In this document: positions 16,576-24,083 of the stretch, in pieces | How the letters are laid out: each line of letters begins with the position of its first letter | How positions within the stretch are numbered: the stretch's first letter is position 1 | Source: GAS188 sp044445965 | GTDB lineage: Bacteria; Pseudomonadota; Alphaproteobacteria; Rhizobiales; Beijerinckiaceae | Assembly (NCBI GenBank): GCA_044445965.1 | Contig: JBIOEJ010000003.1 | Coordinates: forward strand, 34,779-98,778 | DNA: 64,000 nucleotides | Direction of reading: 5' to 3' | The notes under the pieces: model-generated | Told to the model about the DNA's origin: nothing | What the model saw: only the letters and a program-made list of their open reading frames with translations | Databases searched by the model: none | Made by a program: the position numbers and the translations under genes

Positions 16576-18644
16576 TCATCGGAACAGCCGGGCATATCGA
16601 TCACGGCAAGACATCGCTTGTGCATGCCCTGACCGGTGTCGACACCGACCGCCTGAAGGAGGAAAAGGCGCGCGGCATATCGATCGACCTCGGTTTCGCT
16701 TATTTGCCGGTGCCCAACGGTTCGATCCTCGGCTTCGTCGATGTGCCGGGCCATGAGCGCTTCATCCACAACATGCTGGCCGGCGCCACGGGAATCGATT
16801 TCGTCCTGCTGGTCGTCGCGGCGGATGACGGCGTGATGCCGCAGACACGCGAGCATCTCGCGATCGTCGATTTGCTCGGGATCGACCGCGGCATCGTTGC
16901 GTTGACGAAAGCCGACCTCGCGCTACCCCCGCGTCGAGCGGAGCTTGCCACGGAGATCGCGAGCACGCTTGCCTCGACCCGGCTCGCCGGCGCGGAGATC
17001 GTTCCGGTGTCGACAGTCACCATGGAGGGCATCGACGAGCTGCGCGAACGTCTGTTCCTGGTGTCGCGCGATTTTGGCGAGCGATCCGCCAAGGGTGGCT
17101 TCCGACTCGCGGTCGATCGTTGTTTCACGATCGCGGGGGCGGGAACCGTGGTCACCGGAGCGGTCCTATCCGGCTCGGTCTCCGTGGGCGACCAGGTCGT
17201 CGTCAGCCCCGCCGGATTGCCGGCGCGCGTCCGGTCGATCCAGGGGCAGAACCGGCCGCAGGAACATGGCCGCGCCGGCGAGCGCTGCGCGATCAACCTC
17301 GCCGGCGAGCTCATCACCAAGGAGTCCATCGGACGAGGCAGTGTCATTCTCGATCGGGAGCTTCATGCGCCGACCGATCGCATAGACGCCAGGCTTCGCC
17401 TTCTGGCGTCGGAGCGTAAACCGATTGGGCAGTGGGTACCCGTGCATCTGCACCACGCCGCCGCCGAAGTCACGGCGCGCATCGTCCAGCTCTCGGACGT
17501 TCCGCTCGCGCCGGGCGGGGAGGCCTATGTCCAGTTGGTTCTCGATCATCCGATTGCCGCGTCCAGCCACGACCATTTCATCTTGCGCGATACGACCGCG
17601 CAGCGCACGATTGGGGGCGGCGTGTTCCTCGATCTACGAGCGCCAGCGCGCAGGCGTCGGGCGCCCGAACGGCTCGCGCAGCTTGATGCCTACGCAATCG
17701 CCGAGCCGGGCCGCGCCCTTGCGGCCCTGCTCGATCGGACCCCTTTCTACGTCGATCTCTCCGCTTTCCTGCGCGATCGCGCGCTGTCCCTGGCCGAATC
17801 GGACGCACAGGAAATCGGTGCGATCCGGCTGCCGATGGGCGAGGCAAGTTTCGGACTATCGCCCTCGGTCTATCTGCGGCTTGAGCGCGGCATTCTTGCC
17901 GTTCTGGAGAAATTCCATGTGGAGAACCCCGATCTGCCGGGGATCGGCGCAGAACGGTTGCGGCTGCGCCTCGAACCCCGCTTGCCGACGCGCCCATTCT
18001 CCGCTGTCCTCCACAATCTGGCGCTCAAAGGGGAGATTTCGCTGCGCGGCGCCTGGGTTCGGCTACCCGGTCACGAGGCGCAGCTCTCGAGGGTTGACGA
18101 AAGGCTGTGGGCGCAAATCCGTCCGCTGCTGTCCGGCGGGGAACGATTTCGGCCCCCCCGGGTGCGAGACATCGCCAGCATCCTGGCGCGCCCGGAAGCC
18201 GAGATGCGGCGACCGCTGAAGCTGCTTGGTCGGATGGGCAAGGTCCACGAAGTCGCCCAGGATCACTATTTCCTGCGCGAGGTGGTCGCCGAGATGGTCG
18301 CGATAGCCGCCGATGTCGCGCAATCAACGCCAAAGGGCGAGTTCAGCGCCGCCCAATTCCGCGACCGGCTGGAGAATGGACGCAAGGTCGCGATCCAGAT
18401 TCTCGAGTTCCTGGATCGTCACGGCGTCACGCTGCGCCGGGGCGATCTGCGCCGCGTCAACAAGCGCCGGCTCGACCTTTTCCGCGAACCGGCGGAAGGA
18501 GAGGTCAAGCCGGAATCGGCGCATTTCGGAAGAGAATCGTTCCCGGTGGAGCGTCCGGACTTCAAATCCGGGAGGGGCCGTGAGACGGTCCTTGGTGGGT
18601 TCGACTCCCTCTCTCTTCCGCCACATTCGAGGAGCGTACCGTGA
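16572..18644 (+). CDS. selB: Selenocysteine-specific elongation factor SelB, frame running through selC
   Basis: The 690-residue GTPase carries Sec-tRNA to SECIS-bearing UGA codons. Nucleotide-binding motifs are GTAGHIDHGKTSLVHALTG (residues 3-21), DVPGHERFIHNM and ALTKADL. A beta-barrel region follows, then four winged helices at the C terminus that read the SECIS hairpin. The last of these contains GRKVAIQILEFLDRHGVT as in E. coli SelB. The normal end of the protein would be near residue 640 (LDLFREP). Instead the frame stays open for another 50 residues, through the whole selC tRNA gene (18528-18623), and stops at 18644. The tail is therefore a translation of tRNA sequence. The start ATG overlaps the Sel1 gene stop. 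No stop codon precedes selC in this frame. Confidence 0.95.
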   Translation: MIIGTAGHIDHGKTSLVHALTGVDTDRLKEEKARGISIDLGFAYLPVPNGSILGFVDVPGHERFIHNMLAGATGIDFVLLVVAADDGVMPQTREHLAIVDLLGIDRGIVALTKADLALPPRRAELATEIASTLASTRLAGAEIVPVSTVTMEGIDELRERLFLVSRDFGERSAKGGFRLAVDRCFTIAGAGTVVTGAVLSGSVSVGDQVVVSPAGLPARVRSIQGQNRPQEHGRAGERCAINLAGELITKESIGRGSVILDRELHAPTDRIDARLRLLASERKPIGQWVPVHLHHAAAEVTARIVQLSDVPLAPGGEAYVQLVLDHPIAASSHDHFILRDTTAQRTIGGGVFLDLRAPARRRRAPERLAQLDAYAIAEPGRALAALLDRTPFYVDLSAFLRDRALSLAESDAQEIGAIRLPMGEASFGLSPSVYLRLERGILAVLEKFHVENPDLPGIGAERLRLRLEPRLPTRPFSAVLHNLALKGEISLRGAWVRLPGHEAQLSRVDERLWAQIRPLLSGGERFRPPRVRDIASILARPEAEMRRPLKLLGRMGKVHEVAQDHYFLREVVAEMVAIAADVAQSTPKGEFSAAQFRDRLENGRKVAIQILEFLDRHGVTLRRGDLRRVNKRRLDLFREPAEGEVKPESAHFGRESFPVERPDFKSGRGRETVLGGFDSLSLPPHSRSVP
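18528..18623 (+). tRNA. selC: tRNA-Sec (UCA anticodon)
   Basis: This 96-nt tRNA has an 8-bp acceptor (GGAAGAGA with TCTCTTCC), an extended 6-bp D stem (CGTTCC with GGAGCG, loop CGGT), an anticodon loop CTTCAAA with anticodon TCA closed by CCGGA and TCCGG, a long variable arm (GGGGCCGT with ACGGTCC), a T loop TTCGACT, discriminator G and an encoded CCA. The 8-bp acceptor plus long D and variable arms are diagnostic of tRNA(Sec). The T stem (GTGGG with CCCTC) appears to hold one U-U mismatch. The whole gene lies within the selB reading frame. Confidence 0.97.
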
Positions 18645-19102
18645 CCTTACCCGCCGCGACCTTTCTTGACACGTTGAAGGCGGCAGCCGAGGCGGCTGAA
18701 GCCGCCGAATCCAGCTTCCGGCGAGAGGTCGCCGAACGCGTCAAGCTCATGGAGCGCGACCGCGCCTTCGCGTTCCGCAGGCTCAATCTCATGCGCGCCA
18801 TCGCCGCCGCGATCGCAAATGCGGAAGCCGAAGATGTCGCTGTCGCCTCCGCGCTCACCGTCTTGCGCGCCAAGCTCGGCTGGAGCAGCGACAGCGAGGC
18901 GCGCGACGCCGTGCTGTCGCGCTTTGCCGCAGTGGCGAAGACGGCATTTGCGTCAATCGTGCCTGCCGATACCGAGATGCCTGAGGCCGATGTCGTCGTA
19001 GAGCTGAGCGACTTCGAAGCCTGGTACGCCGTTACGCATCCCGCGCCGTTTTGGGCGCTGTTCGAGCACTACATGCCGGAGACGCCAGTTGTCGATTTCT
19101 GA
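18641..19102 (+). CDS. Unrecognised alpha-helical protein in the sel operon (153 aa)
   Basis: The frame opens with GTG at 18641, which overlaps the selB stop by 4 bp, and GAGGAGCG lies a few bases upstream. The first 60 residues are Ala and Glu-rich and predicted helical (TLKAAAEAAEAAESSFRREVA, with an ERVKLMERDRAFAFRRLNLMRA helix). The C-terminal part is acidic and aromatic, ending with EAWYAVTHPAPFWALFEHYMPE. It has no cysteines, no signal peptide and no membrane span. I do not recognise a family. The coupling on both sides (its stop overlaps the next start) makes it a genuine operon member, probably a soluble helper of the neighbouring DsrE-like and GcvH-like proteins. Confidence 0.75.
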   Translation: MTLPAATFLDTLKAAAEAAEAAESSFRREVAERVKLMERDRAFAFRRLNLMRAIAAAIANAEAEDVAVASALTVLRAKLGWSSDSEARDAVLSRFAAVAKTAFASIVPADTEMPEADVVVELSDFEAWYAVTHPAPFWALFEHYMPETPVVDF

Positions 19103-19484
19103 CTCGGGTGGCCGGGCTACCGATTTCGATCGCTGGATCACGTCGGAGTTTGCGCGGGGCGGCGCCTTCACCGCGCTCGCCGTGCTGGTCGCCATCGAGG
19201 AGGCGAACGTCACTCCGCTCTGTTCGACCTATTTCAATGTGATCGGCGACGAGGTCGATTGGCAGGACATACTTGTGCTGTTTGCCGGTTCCGGCGTCGA
19301 ATGGGACGGCGCCTCGATGTATCCGGTCTCGGGCCCGCAAGGCGGGCCCATCGACAACCCCACGGCTCGAAAGAAGCGGGGCGAGCTCGAAGCGCGTCTC
19401 GACGCGGATCGGCTGGTGCTGAACGAAGGGCATTTCTTCGACAAATGGGGGCGTAGGCTGCGGATCGACGAGATGACGCAGTGA
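19089..19484 (+). CDS. Unrecognised soluble protein in the sel operon (131 aa)
   Basis: The frame starts with TTG at 19089, overlapping the preceding stop by 14 bp, and ends overlapping the DsrE-like ATG-equivalent start by 4 bp. The sequence has a compact alpha/beta look: DFDRWITSEFARGGAFTALAVLVAIEEAN, then VIGDEVDWQDILVLFAGSGVEWD, then a polar loop and LVLNEGHFFDKWGRRLRIDEM. Only one cysteine (in PLCSTYF) is present. No known domain was recognised. The TTG start is uncertain; a later start would remove part of the first helix. Tight coupling suggests that it works with the 153-residue, DsrE-like and GcvH-like proteins. Confidence 0.7.
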   Translation: MSISDSGGRATDFDRWITSEFARGGAFTALAVLVAIEEANVTPLCSTYFNVIGDEVDWQDILVLFAGSGVEWDGASMYPVSGPQGGPIDNPTARKKRGELEARLDADRLVLNEGHFFDKWGRRLRIDEMTQ

Positions 19485-19864
19485 GCGAGAGTCGCAGGTT
19501 GCTGATCGTCTTGATGAACACCGATCCGCGCAATGTGGAGGAGCTCGGCGCGCCCTTTTATTACGCCGCGGTCGCTGCGGCGATGGACTACCGGGTCGAC
19601 GTGTTGTGCACGGCGACCGCAGGCAAGCTGATGCTCAGGGGGGTCGCCGAAGATCTTCACGTCAAGCAGGGCGACCCGAAGACCGTGTATGACTGGATCA
19701 AGGAGGCCCATGACCATGGCGCGCGCTTCTGGGCTTGCCCCGCCAATCTCGAGTTGTTCGACAAGGCGGAAAGCGATTTGATTCCGGAGTGCCAAGGCCT
19801 GATGGGGGCCGCCGCCATGATCCAGGACATCATGGAAGGCGAGTGCCGGGTACTGACCTTTTGA
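19481..19864 (+). CDS. DsrE-like sulfur-carrier/peroxiredoxin-fold protein
   Basis: The 127-residue protein has the DsrE/DsrF-like alpha/beta fold: LLIVLMNTDPRNVEELGAPFYYAAVAAAMDYRVDVLC at the start and GARFWACPANLELFDK in the position of the active cysteine loop. Cysteines are at residues 43, 86, 104 and 122; Cys86 is the best candidate for persulfide carriage. DsrE-type proteins hand sulfane sulfur between TusA and other acceptors. It starts with GTG at 19481, overlapping the previous stop, and lies 10 bp before the GcvH-like gene. Location in the Sec operon suggests a role in sulfur or selenium delivery. That is an inference from context. Confidence 0.8.
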   Translation: MSESRRLLIVLMNTDPRNVEELGAPFYYAAVAAAMDYRVDVLCTATAGKLMLRGVAEDLHVKQGDPKTVYDWIKEAHDHGARFWACPANLELFDKAESDLIPECQGLMGAAAMIQDIMEGECRVLTF

Positions 19865-19874
19865 GGCAGGAGCG

Positions 19875-20315
19875 GTGACCCGAATTGCCGACCACGAGTT
19901 TCCCGAGCACCTCCTCTACGACGTGGAAAACCAGATTTGGTATGCGCCGCTGCCGGATGGAACGATACGCGCCGGCTTCACGAGCTGGGCGGCGGCCTTC
20001 ATGGGGGAAGTGCTCGTCTTCACCCCGAAGCGTCTCAATCGCGATTTCGAGAAGGGACGCTCGTTCGCGACGGTCGAGGGGGGCAAATGGGTCGGCTCGG
20101 CGCGGGCTGGTTTCAATGGCGTCGTGGTCGGCCACAACGAGAACCTGATCGCGAAGCCCGAATTGCTGACACGGGACCCTTTCAACACGGGCTGGATGCT
20201 GGTGGTGCGACCAGCGCGAGAGGACTGGTGCGAAGGTCTGGTCACCGGCTCGGCTGTCGGGCCCGCGATGCAGCGCTGGGTCGAAACTGGCTCCTACAAG
20301 GACCGCTCAAATTAG
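19875..20315 (+). CDS. GcvH-like lipoyl-domain protein (LbpA-like)
   Basis: The 146-residue protein resembles the glycine cleavage H protein. It has FPEHLLYDVENQIWYAPLPDGTIRAGFTSWAA (the H-protein start), then FATVEGGKWVGSARAGFNGVVVGHNENL, where Lys71 occupies the place of the lipoylated lysine of VESVKA, then LLTRDPFNTGWMLVVRP. The flanking residues differ from true GcvH (GGK instead of SVK), and no gcvT or gcvP is nearby. It is therefore more like the lipoate-binding carrier proteins of sulfur metabolism (LbpA). It follows the DsrE-like gene by 10 bp with a GTG start and is the last gene of the operon. Its stop is 95 bp from convergent selD. Confidence 0.8.
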   Translation: MTRIADHEFPEHLLYDVENQIWYAPLPDGTIRAGFTSWAAAFMGEVLVFTPKRLNRDFEKGRSFATVEGGKWVGSARAGFNGVVVGHNENLIAKPELLTRDPFNTGWMLVVRPAREDWCEGLVTGSAVGPAMQRWVETGSYKDRSN

Positions 20316-20410
20316 TAGCCTCGACCGAAGCGCCTGCTGGCCGCGAGGCTGAGGCCCTCGCTCGCTGGACGCCCAGCTCTTCATTCGGCGCGCGCAGATC
20401 GCATTTCGGC

Positions 20411-21460
20411 TCAAGCCTCCACGACGAGGCCCGGCGTTCCTGTTTCGGCGAAACCGATCACGTGCGCCGCCGGATAGCCTTCATCGAGGAGTGCGCGCAC
20501 GATCGCGTCTGCCTCGTCACGAGCGCAGGCGATCAGCAGGCCCCCCGATGTTTGCGGGTCGGTCAACAGATTCTTCTGCCAAACGGGAATGTCGGCTCGA
20601 AAGACGACCGCGTCGGCGTAGCTGGCCCAGTTCCGACCAGATGCACCGGTGATGCAGCCTTGCTCGACGAGCGTCCGAGCTTGCGACAGAAGCGGCACGT
20701 CGCTAGCGTGAAGGATGAGGGAGAGGCTCGAGCCGCGCGCCATTTCAAGTGCATGTCCAAAGAGGCCAAAGCCGGTCACATCGGTCATGGCGTGGACGGC
20801 CGGATCCTTGGCGAGTTTCGAACCCGCGCGGTTGAGAAGCGTCGTCGTGGCGATCATCTCGGCATAGCCATCCTCGGAAAGCATGCTCTTCTTGAGGGCG
20901 GCCGAGTAGACGCCTACCCCCAGCGGCTTGGTCAGGATGATCGCGTCGCCCGGACGCGCGTCGGCATTGCGTCTGACATCCTCGCGACGGCAAATGCCAG
21001 TGACGGCGAGACCATAAATCGGCTCAGGAGCGTCGATCGAGTGCCCGCCCGCGACCGGAATTCCGGCCGCCGTACAGACCGCCACGCCGCCTTCCAGGAT
21101 CTTACGTACCGTATCGGTGGATATCTTGCCGATCGGCATTCCTAGGATCGCCAGCGCCATGATCGGTGTACCCCCCATGGCATAGATGTCCGAGAGGGCA
21201 TTGGTGGCGGCGATCCGGCCGAAATCCCGCGGGTCATCGACCACCGGCATGAAGAAGTCCGTTGTCGCGATCACGCAAGTTCCGTCGTCCAGTTGCCACA
21301 CTGCCGCGTCGTCGCCGGTTTCGACACCGACGAGAAGCCGCTCATAGGGGTGCGCCTCGGCGCGACCGCCAAGCAATTGCTGAAGCACCGAGGGCGCGAG
21401 CTTGCAACCGCAGCCTCCGCCATGGGCGAGGCTTGTCAAGCGAGCCTCTTGAACGCTCAC
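20411..21460 (-). CDS. selD: Selenide, water dikinase SelD (selenophosphate synthetase)
   Basis: The 349-residue enzyme makes selenophosphate from selenide and ATP for SelA. The N terminus reads RLTSLAHGGGCGCK, with the catalytic Cys17 and Lys20 at exactly the E. coli numbers when the GTG at 21460 is the start. That favours this start over an ATG at 21508. Other family blocks are VGVETGDDAAVW, TTDFFMPVVDDPRDFGRIAATNALSDIYAMGG, AGGHSIDAPEPIYGLAVTG and MTDVTGFGLFGHALEM. It carries Cys, not Sec, at the active site. It lies convergent to the fdn-sel operon, downstream of the tusA-like gene on the minus strand. Confidence 0.97.
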   Translation of the reverse strand: MSVQEARLTSLAHGGGCGCKLAPSVLQQLLGGRAEAHPYERLLVGVETGDDAAVWQLDDGTCVIATTDFFMPVVDDPRDFGRIAATNALSDIYAMGGTPIMALAILGMPIGKISTDTVRKILEGGVAVCTAAGIPVAGGHSIDAPEPIYGLAVTGICRREDVRRNADARPGDAIILTKPLGVGVYSAALKKSMLSEDGYAEMIATTTLLNRAGSKLAKDPAVHAMTDVTGFGLFGHALEMARGSSLSLILHASDVPLLSQARTLVEQGCITGASGRNWASYADAVVFRADIPVWQKNLLTDPQTSGGLLIACARDEADAIVRALLDEGYPAAHVIGFAETGTPGLVVEA

Positions 21461-21566
21461 ATCCTTGCTCCAGGTTGCTTGCAGGATCGCGGGGCGTCGC
21501 ATCGGCAAGTCCGGTTCAACGGCCAGCCCCCCAAATGCGCGACGCTTCTCCCCTCAGGGCTTGGCC

Positions 21567-21836
21567 TCACTCGCCCGGAGACGACTCTTCCTGTTTGCCG
21601 CTCTTCACGATCTTGAAGATATAGAGATCGCCGCGCCGTACCTGTTCGGACAACGCATGTCCCGTCTGCCTCGCAAAAAGGGGCACGTCGATGACGGTCA
21701 ATGGGTCGGTGCATTCCAGCACCAAGATGCCGCCGCTCGGAATGTTTCGCAGCGCTTTCTTGGCGCGCAGCACCGGCTGGGGGCAGCGCAGCCCGCGAAG
21801 ATTGAGAACTGTCTCCATCTGATGGGCCGCTGCCAT
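21567..21836 (-). CDS. TusA/SirA-family sulfur-carrier protein
   Basis: The 89-residue protein has the TusA signature: LNLRGLRCPQPVLRAKKAL with the persulfide cysteine Cys18 in CPxP, followed by GGILVLECTDPLTVIDVPLFARQTGHAL and a final DLYIFKIVK strand. TusA proteins relay sulfane sulfur, and a related group (YedF) is associated with selenium metabolism. The ATG at 21836 is chosen over a GTG at 21872. Its stop is 106 bp upstream of selD on the same strand, so the two may form an operon. Together with the DsrE-like and GcvH-like proteins it completes a possible sulfur or selenium relay. Confidence 0.88.
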   Translation of the reverse strand: MAAAHQMETVLNLRGLRCPQPVLRAKKALRNIPSGGILVLECTDPLTVIDVPLFARQTGHALSEQVRRGDLYIFKIVKSGKQEESSPGE

Positions 21837-22071
21837 GCGCTCGCGCCGTGCCGGATAGGTGTCGGGCAGCACCCAAGCAAAGGGTGGTCAAATGGCCGCG
21901 ATCAAGCGCCTGCCTCGCCGCAATCGAGTCTTGGACATCGTTCGAATCAAGGCGACGCAGACCTGCCGCCGTCAGCTTGCACCGGCCGCCATCGAACTCT
22001 GCGCCCCGAGACTCGGGAGCCATGTGGTAAGCCACGAACGCAATGATGCGGGATTTCGTCGTGTCCCGTCA

Positions 22072-22101
22072 ACTCGTGTCATCTCCACTCGTGTCATCTC
22101 C
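22072..22101. repeat. 15-bp tandem duplication
   Basis: The unit ACTCGTGTCATCTCC occurs twice without spacer, just beyond the stop of the creA-like gene, inside a 278-bp gap (21837-22114) with no other recognisable gene. It may reflect replication slippage. No function is implied. Confidence 0.85.
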
Positions 22102-22114
22102 ACCAATCCCCGCT

Positions 22115-22654
22115 TCATCTTTTCAGCCAGTCGGCGCATCTCGGCGGATCGCCAGCCATGCCCCAAGGCATGAGCGGCACCGAGGAAGTCGAATTCTGCG
22201 GTGACCCGTCGATCAGCTTGTCGGAATAGATGAGATAGACGAGGACGTTACGCTTCTCGTCGCAACCGCGCACGATCTGCACCTTCTTGAAGAGCAGCGA
22301 GCGCGATTGCTGGAACACGACATCGCCTTGCGCGAATTTTTCCTTGAACGAGATGGGGCCGATCTGCCGGCAGGAGAGGGAAACGTCAGAGACCTGCTCG
22401 GCGACGCCGAAGGCGCCGGCGATGCCGCCGCGCTCCGGCAAGGTGTAGTGGCAAGCGACATTCTGGGCGATCGGATCGTCGATCCCGTAGGTCGCCAGCT
22501 TGTCGTTCGGGGTCAGGAGGCGAAAGGTCGTCGATTTGCGAAAGATGAGATCGGGCTCTTGCGCCACGGCGCCATGGCAAGAGAGAAGGATCGGCAGGCC
22601 CGCCAAAAAGCCCGCCAATCCGATCGACTGCGCCACGCTGCGTGAGTTCGGCAT
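22115..22654 (-). CDS. CreA-family exported protein
   Basis: The 179-residue protein starts with a signal peptide (hydrophobic stretch IGLAGFLAGLPILLSCHGAVAQ, cleavage likely after AVAQ). The mature part shows the CreA core: DDPIAQNVACHYTLPERGGIAGAFGVAEQVSDVSLSCRQIGPISF, then SLLFKKVQIVRGCDEKRNVLVYLIYSDKLIDGSPQNSTSSVPL. CreA proteins are periplasmic and of unknown biochemical role. Four cysteines in the mature protein could form disulfides. It is a single gene on the minus strand, with the TusA-like gene downstream after the gap that holds the tandem repeat. Confidence 0.88.
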   Translation of the reverse strand: MPNSRSVAQSIGLAGFLAGLPILLSCHGAVAQEPDLIFRKSTTFRLLTPNDKLATYGIDDPIAQNVACHYTLPERGGIAGAFGVAEQVSDVSLSCRQIGPISFKEKFAQGDVVFQQSRSLLFKKVQIVRGCDEKRNVLVYLIYSDKLIDGSPQNSTSSVPLMPWGMAGDPPRCADWLKR

Positions 22655-22830
22655 CGCTATTCACCTCTCGAAAGGCTCGAATGTGCTTGGAGGCTCATAT
22701 CGTGTGTGGCGCCGGATTCGCCAGCTGTTCCCTCGTTTACCCGCCGTTGATCCGTGCTAACGCATGCTCGCTCGCCGGAACGGCCCGCGATTCGCGCCTG
22801 ATCGTGACAAAGCTCGAATGACGATGAGCC

Positions 22831-23907
22831 ATGAGACCTGACCGATTGCTGCGGCGATGCGCGCTCGTCCTCGTCATGTCGATGGGCCCGGAGCCTCGTG
22901 CCTTTGCTCAATCGGCGACCTGCCAGGCTCTGCAAAACCAGTTGGCCGCCCTGACCCAGGCCGGGGGTGGCCGCGCCGGCGCCTACGCGAATGCGGCGCA
23001 GCGCCAGATCGACGAGATGCAGCGCACCGCGGCCTATGCGCGTCAGATCGGCTGCGGCAATTCGCGCTTCCTGATTTTCGGTTCCGATCCGCCGCCCGTC
23101 TGCGCCGAGCTCACGGCGCGCCTCGGGCGCATGCAGGCCAATCTCACGAAGCTGCAAGGGCAGGCGGACCAGCTCGCCGGCGGCTCGGGCCTTGTGGATC
23201 GCCGCTACCGGCTGCGGGCGGCGATCAGCCAGTATTGCGGCGTTGATCCGCGCCAAGCCGATCTGCTCGAGCAACCGACCTCTCCGATCGACCAGCCGCA
23301 GCCGGGAGACGGATCGGCGAGCGGCGAGCAAGGGCAGGGCGCGGATTTCGGGAAACCGGTCTGCGTGCGTCTCTGCGACGGCTACTTCTTCCCGCTGGCG
23401 AGCCTGGGCAAACGCGGGCGCGACGGCCTGGCCGAGATGTGCCAGGCGCAATGTCCAGGCGCCGAAACCGAGCCCTTCTCGATGGGGGCCGGCGACGACA
23501 TCGCCCAAGCCGTCGGAGAAGGCGGCAAGTCCTACATGGAGCTCACCAACGCGCTACGCTATCAGAAGGCCACGGTGCCAGGCTGCTCCTGCCGCAGGGC
23601 CGATGAGAGCTGGGGGCAAGCCCTGAAGGGAGCCGAGGGCATGCTCGGCGGCTCGGACCCGGCCATCAGCGCCGACAAGGCGGCCGAGATGTCGCGCCCT
23701 CCGGCATCGCCAGCTCCGAAGAAAGCGACGAGCGCCGGCAAGGGCCAGCCGCCTGCCGTCATCGCCGCGCCGCAGCCGGACGCAGGCGCCCCGGCCAACG
23801 GCCCCGCCAAGCCCGTCGAGCCGGACGGCAGCTTGCGCCAGACCGTCGGCCCTGACGGCTCGCGCAGCGTGCGCATCATCGCGCCCGGGCTTTCGAGGCA
23901 GCCCTGA
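22831..23907 (+). CDS. DUF2865 exported protein
   Basis: The 358-residue protein has a signal peptide (residues 1-27, ending PRAFAQSA). The first half is helical with an Ala/Gln-rich pattern (CQALQNQLAALTQ, DEMQRTAAYARQIGCG). The central conserved block KPVCVRLCDGYFFPLASLGKRG...GLAEMCQAQCPGAETEPFSM is the DUF2865 signature, and the cysteine pairs are probably disulfide bonded in the periplasm. The C-terminal 100 residues are Pro, Ala and Lys-rich and low in complexity. DUF2865 is typical of Rhizobiales and has no known function. No clear operon partner. Confidence 0.88.
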   Translation: MRPDRLLRRCALVLVMSMGPEPRAFAQSATCQALQNQLAALTQAGGGRAGAYANAAQRQIDEMQRTAAYARQIGCGNSRFLIFGSDPPPVCAELTARLGRMQANLTKLQGQADQLAGGSGLVDRRYRLRAAISQYCGVDPRQADLLEQPTSPIDQPQPGDGSASGEQGQGADFGKPVCVRLCDGYFFPLASLGKRGRDGLAEMCQAQCPGAETEPFSMGAGDDIAQAVGEGGKSYMELTNALRYQKATVPGCSCRRADESWGQALKGAEGMLGGSDPAISADKAAEMSRPPASPAPKKATSAGKGQPPAVIAAPQPDAGAPANGPAKPVEPDGSLRQTVGPDGSRSVRIIAPGLSRQP

Positions 23908-24083
23908 CTCGCCGATCGCGAGGCGCTCGGACCACGAAGCTTCCATATCGTCGCGCTCCACGCTAAAGTGGATTCGGCCGTGCGCCGTAAGCGCGCGCCC
24001 TCCATCCGGAACGGCGGTCCCGGATTGCCTCAACCCCTCCGCGGTCGGCTTCGATCGTGGTCGAGCGTCCATTGGAGACCGCC

